From positions 806,001 to 870,000 of the forward strand of contig JACKDU010000002.1 in the NCBI GenBank assembly GCA_020633335.1: a stretch of 64,000 nt of DNA. Direction: 5' to 3'. The stretch is from Myxococcales bacterium. Lineage in GTDB: Bacteria; Myxococcota_A; Polyangia; Nannocystales; Nannocystaceae. This document shows positions 55,047 through 62,183 of the stretch, one piece after another (within the stretch, counting starts at the first letter, position 1; each line of letters opens with the position of its first letter). The position numbers were made by a program, and so were the translations under genes. Under the pieces are notes generated by a model that worked only from the letters and a program-made list of their open reading frames with translations, was not told the DNA's origin and searched no databases.

Positions 55047-56622
55047 ATGCGCACTCGACTCCCCCTCCTCACCGCGACCCTCCTCAGCGCCGCCGCGGCC
55101 GGCTGCAACGGCGACGACTCCCGAGGCGAGAGCGCCAGCGACTCGTCGGCGATGAGCGCGAGCATCTCCGGCGGCACCGAGACCGCGAGCGCCTCCGGGG
55201 CCTCCGACTCGGCGACGACCAGCGGCGGCGGCGGGACCGAGAGCGACTCCGCCGGCGTCACCTCGGCGACCGGCTCGACCTCCGACGCGACCGAGAGCGC
55301 CTCGGCGAGCGGCTCCTCGACCACCAGCGGCGAGATCCCCTACTGCGGCGATGACCCGCCCAAGGGCTTCATGGGCGCGGTCAACCAGGAGTGCGAGAAC
55401 GAGCCAGCGATCGGCATGTTCAACCCGGTCGTCGAGTGGCAGAAGACCGCCTGGACGGCCGCCCCCGCCTCGAACCAGGTGATGATGGCGCCGATCGTCG
55501 CGTCGATCGACGGCGACTCGATCCCCGACATCCTCTACGTCACCTACACCGGCAACGCCTACCAGGACGTCGGCGTCCTCCGGGCGATCTCCGGCGACGG
55601 CCAGAAGGAGATCCTGTCGATCGCCGATCAGGCGATCTACGCGTGCTCCGGCCTCGCCGCCGGCGACATCGACGGCGACGGCCTGGTCGAGATCGTCGCG
55701 GTCGCCAGCGGCGGCGTGGTCAAGGCCTTCGAGAACGACGGCACCCTGAAGTGGACCAGCCCCTCGGTCGCCAGCCACGTCGCCTTCCCCTTCATGGCCG
55801 CGCCGGCGATCGCCGACCTCGACGCCGACGGCAAGCCCGAGATCCTCCTCGGCCGGGCGATCCTCAACAACGACGGGACGATCCGCGGGGTCGGGGCCTA
55901 CGGCACCGGCGCGCCGACCTACGGCTCGACCTCCTTCGCCGCCGATGTCCTCAACCAGGACGGGATCCAGGAGGTCGTCGTCGGCAACGCGCTCTACGAC
56001 GCCGACGGCAACGCCTACTGGTACAACCAGCAGCCCGACGGCTACCCCGCGGTCGCCGACTTCAACCTCGACGGCGAGGCCGAGATCCTGGTGGTCAGCG
56101 CCGGCACGGTCCGCCTCCAGGACGCCGGCGGCACGGTCACCTGGAACGTCGCCAACCCGGCCGGCGTCGGCGGCCCGCCGACGATCGCCGACTACGACGG
56201 CGACGGCTTCCCGGAGGTCGGCGTCGCCGGCTCGGCTGGCTACGTCGTCTTCGACTCGGACGGGACGATCCTCTGGCAGAAGGCGACCCAGGACGCGAGC
56301 TCGGCGATCACCGGCTCGTCGGTCTACGACTTCGAGGGCGACGGGATCGCCGACGTCGTCTACGCCGACGAGATCAACCTCTACGTCTACTCCGGGGTCG
56401 ACGGGACCATCAAGCTCCAGTACGAGCCCCACAACAGCGGCACCCTCATCGAGTACCCGATCGTCGTCGACGTCGACAACGACGGCCAGGTCGAGATCGT
56501 CGTGATCCACAACAACCTGATCCAGACCTCCTACGGCCTGACCGTGCTCGGCGACATGGACAAGTCGTGGCGGCCGGGGCGGAAGATCTGGAACCAGCAC
56601 GCCTACAACATCACCAATGTCG
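55047..56622 (+). pseudogene. Stalked FG-GAP/VCBS lipoprotein, truncated by an integrated element
   Basis: The gene starts at the ATG at 55047. The lipobox is LSAAAAGC. A Ser/Gly/Thr/Glu stalk of about 85 residues is followed by a Cys-containing segment (IPYCGDDPPKGFMG). A seven-blade-like FG-GAP/VCBS propeller comes next: ASIDGDSIPDILYVT, AAGDIDGDGLVEIVAV, AIADLDADGKPEILLGR, AVADFNLDGEAEILVVS and VDVDNDGQVEIVVIHNN. The conserved region GRKIWNQHAYNITNV ends at about 56622 and the sequence then changes abruptly. The frame runs on to 57386 but overlaps the integrase gene in another frame. Homologs continue past this point, so the C-terminus is inferred to be lost. Confidence 0.75.
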
Positions 56623-56725
56623 TACAGGCGCATCAGAATCGCCCTGCGCGCCCTCGAGCGAGACAATGTGTATTTTCGGACAGCATGAAAACGGCCCTTG
56701 TCTGGAATGATTTTGGTTTGATTTT
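56622..56725 (+). other. Left end of integrated element (junction and int promoter region)
   Basis: This 104-base stretch has A+T-rich patches (TGTATTTTCGG, TGAAAACGG, TGATTTTGGTTTGATTTTATGG), unlike the surrounding host DNA. The stem AATGT occurs at 56616 and again at about 56664. It likely contains the left attachment site and the promoter of the integrase gene. The right end is not in the window. Confidence 0.5.
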
Positions 56726-58525
56726 ATGGACCCCATGGCCGGGGCTCTCACCGCCGCGAACTTGCGCCAGCTCCGGCCGAAGAGCCGGATGTACGAGATC
56801 ACCTGCGGCCACCTGGCTGGCTTCCTCGTCCGGATCCTCCCGAGCGGCAAGAAGGTCTTCTTCGTCCGCCATCGCGTCGATGGCCGGGACACGCGCACCC
56901 GGATCGGCGTGTGGGACGCGACGCTCTCGCTCGAGGAGGCCCGACGGCAGGCGATGGCGATCCTCGCAGGCCAGCCGGTCGGACTCCATGAGGACGCGCC
57001 CTCCGAGCATCGGGACGCGGCCGCGACCGAACAAGCTGGCCATCGGGCCAGGCGCGCCACCGGCCGCACAGGGCGCAGCGCCGCGCGGTCCAGTGCGCGT
57101 GTCGGAGCGTCGTCGACGCGCTCTCCTGAGCCTCTGCAACCCTTCCAATCGCAGATCGACGCGGACGACTCCGATCGCTCAGACGGGCACGCTGGCCACG
57201 AGGGAGCGAGCCACGAGCACGACGACGCAGCGCCGCTCCCGGCAGTCGAGCGACACGATGCACTCCCGGCCTCTTCACGCTCCACCGCGAGGTCGACGGT
57301 CCAGGCACGAGCCCCGCGCCCGCCTCATCCCACCCTCACCGAGCTCGCGGATCGCTTCGAACGCCTCTACATCGACGTCTACTTGAAGCCCGCGAGCGCC
57401 GCGAACTACCGCCGGCACCTGCGAAGCCACATCCTCCCGGCGCTCGGCGAGCGCCCCTTCGACCAGGTCAGCCGCGCCGACGCCCGTGCCCTCCACGCCA
57501 GCCTCGCGGATCGTCCGAACGTCGCGGACTACGTGGTCTGCGTCCTCGGCAGCCTCTACACCCGGATCATCGACGACTGGGAGCTCGCCGACATCCGCAA
57601 CCCGACTGCTGGTCTCCGTCGCTTCGGCTCGCGCCGACGCGAGCGCTTCCTCTCCCCCGCGGAGCGGCGAGCCGTCCTCGCCGAGCTCGACGCCGGGCTG
57701 AGGATCCCGCGGGGACGACCTGGCCAAATCGAGCCCTTCAGCGCGTGGGCGCTCCGCCTCCTAATGCTCACCGGCCAGCGCCGCGACGAGATCCTCTCGC
57801 TCCGCTGGGCGATGGTCGACTGGAAGCACAGCTGCATCCACTACCCCGACACCAAGACCGGCCAGCGCTCGGTCCAGATCTCCCGCGAAACCATCGCTCT
57901 CCTGCGCGAGATCCACGAGGCGACCGGCTCCCCCCGCGCGGGCCTGGTGCTCCGCGGCCGCAACGGCGGCAAGCTCCGCTGCATCAACGAGACCTGGGAC
58001 CGCGTCCGGCAGGCGGTTGGCATCGCCGACGTCCGCCTCCACGATCTCCGTCACTCCTTCGCCAGCGACGCGCTGATGGCCGGCGTCCCCCTGGCGATCG
58101 TCGGCGAGCTCCTCGGCCACCGCCAGGCGAGCACCACGAAGCGCTACGCGCACCTCGCCGACCACGTCGTCCGCGACGCGCTCGAGACGGCGACGCAGCG
58201 GATCGTCGGCGCTGACCAGGCCGCGCCGGCCTGGGGTACGCCTTCGGCCACTGGCGCCGGCGACCCTACCTTCAGCCCGATCAGCGACGCCGTCTGGGCA
58301 CGCATCGCCCCGCTCGTCGGCGCCGAACGCCCGCGCGCTGGGCCGCCCGTCGACCTCCGCAGCGTCATCGACGGGATCCGCTGGGTGCTCGATCGACGTG
58401 CCCGCTGGCGCGAGCTGCCACCGCGCTTCGGCACGCCGACGACCGCCTGGCGGTGGCACAAGCGGTGGAGCGCTGACGGGACCTGGGAGCGCGTCTGCGG
58501 CGTCCTTGGTCGACAAGCGGAGTGA
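56726..58525 (+). CDS. Tyrosine recombinase (P4-type integrase) fused to IS5-type DUF4096 domain
   Basis: This is a 599-residue protein. Residues 1-85 resemble the DUF4102 arm-binding domain (LVRILPSGKKVFFVRHRVDGRDTRTRIGVW). A disordered linker rich in Arg, Ser and His follows (to about 195). The core-binding domain spans about 210-300. The catalytic domain has Arg352 (GQRRDE), Lys377 (DTKTG), His439/Arg442 (HDLRH), a LLGHRQ box, and Tyr474 (KRYAHL), so all six catalytic elements are present. From about 518 to the end the chain is a second domain matching the N-terminal domain of IS5 transposases: PISDAVWARIAPLV, DLRSVIDGIRWVLDRRARWRELPPRFG and WHKRWSADGTWERV. It would drive integration of the element. 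The fusion is in frame. Confidence 0.85.
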   Translation: MDPMAGALTAANLRQLRPKSRMYEITCGHLAGFLVRILPSGKKVFFVRHRVDGRDTRTRIGVWDATLSLEEARRQAMAILAGQPVGLHEDAPSEHRDAAATEQAGHRARRATGRTGRSAARSSARVGASSTRSPEPLQPFQSQIDADDSDRSDGHAGHEGASHEHDDAAPLPAVERHDALPASSRSTARSTVQARAPRPPHPTLTELADRFERLYIDVYLKPASAANYRRHLRSHILPALGERPFDQVSRADARALHASLADRPNVADYVVCVLGSLYTRIIDDWELADIRNPTAGLRRFGSRRRERFLSPAERRAVLAELDAGLRIPRGRPGQIEPFSAWALRLLMLTGQRRDEILSLRWAMVDWKHSCIHYPDTKTGQRSVQISRETIALLREIHEATGSPRAGLVLRGRNGGKLRCINETWDRVRQAVGIADVRLHDLRHSFASDALMAGVPLAIVGELLGHRQASTTKRYAHLADHVVRDALETATQRIVGADQAAPAWGTPSATGAGDPTFSPISDAVWARIAPLVGAERPRAGPPVDLRSVIDGIRWVLDRRARWRELPPRFGTPTTAWRWHKRWSADGTWERVCGVLGRQAE

Positions 58526-58569
58526 CGCAGCGGGGCTGGCCACACCGAGGAGAATCCGCGAGTCGTGGA

Positions 58570-59052
58570 CTACGGCGCCGTCTTGGCGGGAGCGGGGCGG
58601 GACCGGCAACGCACGAGAAAGAACGCGACCAGAGCGACCGCGATGGCGCCGAGAACCATGACGAGGAAGAAGACCAGGCGGTTCGAGGTCGACGCGCCCG
58701 CGGCGGCACCGCGAGCCTCGGTCGCAGCCCCGGCGAGCGCGAGCGCGGCTAGAGCGGAGCCGCCCGAGCGTGTGGGGGTGCTCGACTCATCGGTCGACGC
58801 CGCGGCGGGCTCGACCGCGTAATGATGCTCGTGCTTGCTGCCAAGGACGAGGTCCCGCTCTACCCGGATCTCCGTCGTCTCCGTCGTCGTCGTCGTCGGC
58901 CATCTCGCCGAGATGCCGAGCGCAACCGCCATGACGATCACCGCAGGCCATACCGTCTCCCCCTCGTGGAAGGCGACGGCCACGACCGTCACGACCGCAA
59001 GGCAACCGACGAGGACGACGAGCCACGGGGAGCTCGTGGAGGGCGGAGTCAC
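58570..59052 (-). CDS. Small membrane protein with His-rich motif
   Basis: This 160-residue protein starts at a GTG. Two N-terminal hydrophobic helices (WLVVLVGCLAVVTVVAVAF and VWPAVIVMAVALGISARWP) are followed by a charged stretch containing KHEHHYAVEP. A Ser/Ala-rich segment and a third TM helix (LVFFLVMVLGAIAVALVAFFLV) finish the chain. Motif and helix order resemble the N-terminus of the divergent NACHT protein (KHETHHHYAAP). It lies between the integrase and that gene, head to head with the latter across 140 bases. Family not recognised. Confidence 0.6.
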   Translation of the reverse strand: MTPPSTSSPWLVVLVGCLAVVTVVAVAFHEGETVWPAVIVMAVALGISARWPTTTTTETTEIRVERDLVLGSKHEHHYAVEPAAASTDESSTPTRSGGSALAALALAGAATEARGAAAGASTSNRLVFFLVMVLGAIAVALVAFFLVRCRSRPAPAKTAP

Positions 59053-59192
59053 GGGCAGATAGTCGCCCGAGGATAAGCAACCGGCAAGAGACGAAGCGCA
59101 AGGCCGCGGCGTGCAGGCACTGTGCGCAGCGCGCGGCCACCATCGGGGCTAGAGCTTGCGCGTAGCGCGGCCACTCGGCCATCCTCGCCAGG
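59053..59192. promoter_or_regulatory. Bidirectional promoter region
   Basis: These 140 bases separate the divergent small membrane protein and the NACHT-FGE gene. No -35/-10 pair is clear; the segment AGATAGTCGCCCGAGGATAAGCAA is the most A+T-rich part. Joint control of the two genes is plausible. Confidence 0.35.
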
Positions 59193-62183
59193 ATGAACTC
59201 GCCGCCGCCCCCGTCGCGCCCGTGGTGGGTCACCGCCCTCATCGCCTCCGCCGCCTCGATGGTGGTCCTGGTCGTCGCGCTCCTCCTCCCGCTCGGCTGG
59301 GCGACCGTGATCCTCGCGGTGGGTGCGATGGTCTTCGTCGTCGTCCTGTTGAAGAACCCTGCGCTGTGGCGCCGCCGCCTGGCCGGCGCCTGCGTCGGTG
59401 CGACGATCACCCTCGCCTCCGCGCCGCAGCTCCGAGCTGCCCTTGACCTCGGCGGCTTCGGCTACCTCATCGTCAACGGCGGCGGCAGCATGATCGCCCT
59501 GGTCGTGCTCGCCGGAGTCGGCCTCGTCCTGGCGGCCCTGGAGACCTTCGCGGAGCGCGGGCCGGCCGGCCCGCGCCCGCAGAGCGTCGGCGGGAGCCTC
59601 GTGCAGGGGGACCGCAACCGCGTCGAGACCCATCACCATGGGCCCACGCATCAAGCCGAGAATGACGTCGTCGCTGGCGACAAGCACGAGACGCACCACC
59701 ACTACGCCGCGCCGCTCCCGTCGCCGTCTCCGCCTCGAGACGTAGACCTCGATCGCTACCTCCGCGCGCTCCTCCAGAAGGTCTCAACCCTCGAGATCAA
59801 GGGCATCGCCTCGGTCAGCGCGATCAACCGGCCGATCGAGGCGCTCTACACCCCGCTCTGCAGCGTCCCCCTCCAGCCAGCGAGTCGTGACGCCGTGCCC
59901 CGCGAGCCCCAGCCCGTGCCCCGCGAGCCCCGGCGCGTCCCCCTGCCGGAGCTCTTCCGCGCGACCCCTCGCCTCCTCCTCGAGGGCCAGCCGGGCGCCG
60001 GCAAGAGCACGTTCATCCAGCTCGTCGCCTGCATGCTCGCCCGCGATCACGTCGAGCCCCGGAGCGGCGCCCCTTGGCGGACGGAGCACCTCGGGCTCGA
60101 TCCTACCGACCCGCCGCCGATCCCCGCGCTCATCCACCTCTCGACCCTCCTCGTCCGCCTCCGTCGCGGCGAGGACCTCCCCGACGATGAGCGCTGGATC
60201 CTCGACATCCTGGCTGCAGAGACCTGCCCTAAAGACCATGTCGAGGATCACCGCCCCGACCACGAAGAGCGCCGCCGTCGCTGGGATGATCTCTTCAAGG
60301 AGGGCCGCGCGCTCCTCCTGCTCGACGGCCTCGACGAGGTCGCCGACGAACGCCTTCGCAAGCGAGTCCTTTCGGTCGTCGGCGCGGCCGCCCGCGCGTG
60401 GCCAGGGGCGCGGATCGTCGTCACCAGCCGCCCGATCTCGACCGAGGCCATGGTCCAGCTCGGCTTCGAGAAGGCGGTGATCGCCCCCTTTGACAACGAG
60501 GAGATCGCCCGCTTCGTCGCGCTCTGGTCGGACGCTGTCTACGACGCCAAAGCCCCCGATCGCAGCCAGGAGCTCGCCCGCACCTTCCACCGCGCGCTCG
60601 GGCGCCAGTGCAAGATCCAGCGGCTCGCGGAGAGCCCGGTGATGTTGACCTGCCTCTGCGTCATCCACTGGAACTGCGGGACGCTCCCCGAGGGGCGCGC
60701 CCGGGTCTATCGCGAGGTCTTCCGGTGGATGCTCGCCTCGCGTCACGATCTCCGCGGGCCCCTCGGCTACTCGATCGAGTTCGTCGAGGACGCCCTCCAG
60801 CGCCTCGCCCTTGCGATGATGCGGGGCAAGGTCACCACCATCGATCTGGGCGACGCCGCGGTCGCCATCGAGGAGGGCATCGCCCGCGACTTCCCGGCCG
60901 ACAACGGGACCCGCCGGATCCAACGGGCCCGCGAGTGGCTCCGCCAGGAGTGCGAGTGGAGCCACCTCATCCAGGAGATCGAGGGCGATCAGATCAAGTT
61001 CTGGCACCTCACCTTCCAGGAGTTCGCGGCTGCCTGGGCGATCGCCGGCGGGGGCTCGACCTGGCGGGAGATCGAGCCCCACCTGGGCGATCTCCAGTGG
61101 CGCGAGACACTCGCGCTCCTGGGCGGCTGCGTCCACGAACTCTCCCGTGGACACGTGGACACCCTGATGGTCGACCTGCTGACCTTCGGCGAGTACGGGA
61201 CGCTGGCCGAGGCCGCCCTCGCGGTCGACGTCCTCGACCACATCCAGGGCCCCCTGCACGCCTACAACTACAACCTCCCCAAGACCCTGCGGGACAAACA
61301 GAAGGCGCTCGCGGGTCGGGTGCTGGAAATCTTCACCGTCCAGGGAGCCGAGGCCGTGGAGACAAGGACGCGAATCGCCGCGGCCGAGGCGATCGGGCGT
61401 CTTGGAGACCCCCGCCTGGCGGACGACGTCGACAACTTCATCGATGTCGCGGATAGCCCGGTCGCCATGGGAAGGTTCCCGATCACGGTGGAGGAGTTCG
61501 GGCGCTTCGTCGCCGAGGGCGGGTACCAGAATCGTGGCTGGTGGGAATCCGACGGGTGGGCAGAGCTGGAGAAGAAAGGCAAGACCGAGCCGTGGAACTG
61601 GGAAAGCCAGCAGGAGCACCCGAGTCGGCCGGTGGTCGGCGTGATGTGGTATGAGGCCCGCGCGTACTGTCGGTGGCTCGGCAAGCGACTCGGCAGGGAT
61701 GTGCGCCTACCCAAGATGGACGAATGGGAGCGAGCGGGGACGCATGCCGACGGCCCATTCCCGTGGGGGTCCGAGCGGGGCGCGAGCGGCCAACGACTCG
61801 CCGACAATGAAATCGCCGAGCGCCTCGCCAACTTCGCCGCGCAGGACGGCAAGCTAACCCCGGTCGGCTGCTACCCAGCCGGCGCCGGGCCGAAGGGACA
61901 CGTCGATCTCGCCGGCAACGTCTCGGAGTGGTGCCTGGACGGTCCTGAGGGTGCTCCAGAGGAACGATACCTCAAGGGAGGCTGCGCTCGCGACAATGAC
62001 CGCAGCGCGCTGGAGACCGCCCGCTACGACCGATACTGGCGGGCCAGCTACGCCAGCGTAGACTGGGGCTTTCGCGTGGTGGTCGTGCGTGAGATGAAAG
62101 ATCAAGCCGGTTCACGTGCCACCACCACCACACGAAAGCCATCGTCGGTGCCGCCATTGCCGCAGCTCCACCCGAGGCGGTAG
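59193..62183 (+). CDS. Membrane-anchored NACHT NTPase with C-terminal FGE-sulfatase-like domain
   Basis: This 996-residue protein starts with TM helices (about residues 12-56 and 100-115). A linker of the pattern GGSLVQGDRNRVETHHHG and NDVVAGDKHETHHHYA follows. Next comes a segment typical of bacterial NACHT proteins (YLRALLQKVSTLEIKGI). The NACHT domain has Walker A GQPGAGKS (265-272), Walker B LLLLDGLDEV (about 373-382) and sensor VVTSRP, then FWHLTFQEFAAAW. The last 240 residues are an FGE-sulfatase (SUMF1/EgtB/PvdO) domain: FPITVEEFGRFV, YCRWLGKRLG, LPKMDEWERAGT, LAGNVSEWC and GFRVVVV. The opening part of the FGE domain seems shortened. Its 3' end overlaps that of the convergent gene by 82 bases. 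Probable role: signal-transducing NTPase of the STAND type, possibly phage defence. Function inferred. Confidence 0.83.
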   Translation: MNSPPPPSRPWWVTALIASAASMVVLVVALLLPLGWATVILAVGAMVFVVVLLKNPALWRRRLAGACVGATITLASAPQLRAALDLGGFGYLIVNGGGSMIALVVLAGVGLVLAALETFAERGPAGPRPQSVGGSLVQGDRNRVETHHHGPTHQAENDVVAGDKHETHHHYAAPLPSPSPPRDVDLDRYLRALLQKVSTLEIKGIASVSAINRPIEALYTPLCSVPLQPASRDAVPREPQPVPREPRRVPLPELFRATPRLLLEGQPGAGKSTFIQLVACMLARDHVEPRSGAPWRTEHLGLDPTDPPPIPALIHLSTLLVRLRRGEDLPDDERWILDILAAETCPKDHVEDHRPDHEERRRRWDDLFKEGRALLLLDGLDEVADERLRKRVLSVVGAAARAWPGARIVVTSRPISTEAMVQLGFEKAVIAPFDNEEIARFVALWSDAVYDAKAPDRSQELARTFHRALGRQCKIQRLAESPVMLTCLCVIHWNCGTLPEGRARVYREVFRWMLASRHDLRGPLGYSIEFVEDALQRLALAMMRGKVTTIDLGDAAVAIEEGIARDFPADNGTRRIQRAREWLRQECEWSHLIQEIEGDQIKFWHLTFQEFAAAWAIAGGGSTWREIEPHLGDLQWRETLALLGGCVHELSRGHVDTLMVDLLTFGEYGTLAEAALAVDVLDHIQGPLHAYNYNLPKTLRDKQKALAGRVLEIFTVQGAEAVETRTRIAAAEAIGRLGDPRLADDVDNFIDVADSPVAMGRFPITVEEFGRFVAEGGYQNRGWWESDGWAELEKKGKTEPWNWESQQEHPSRPVVGVMWYEARAYCRWLGKRLGRDVRLPKMDEWERAGTHADGPFPWGSERGASGQRLADNEIAERLANFAAQDGKLTPVGCYPAGAGPKGHVDLAGNVSEWCLDGPEGAPEERYLKGGCARDNDRSALETARYDRYWRASYASVDWGFRVVVVREMKDQAGSRATTTTRKPSSVPPLPQLHPRR
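62067..62140. repeat. Imperfect inverted repeat at the convergent gene ends
   Basis: GGCTTTCGCGTGGTGGT (62067 on) is repeated in inverse as ACCACCACACGAAAGCC (to 62140). Both encode the GFRVVVV end of the two FGE domains. It could form a long hairpin at both transcript ends and is a site where the paralogs could recombine. Confidence 0.6.

Noticed and set aside
56623..57386. Continuation of the FG-GAP protein past the junction
   Set aside because: After ITNV the sequence loses all repeat features and overlaps the integrase gene in a different frame.
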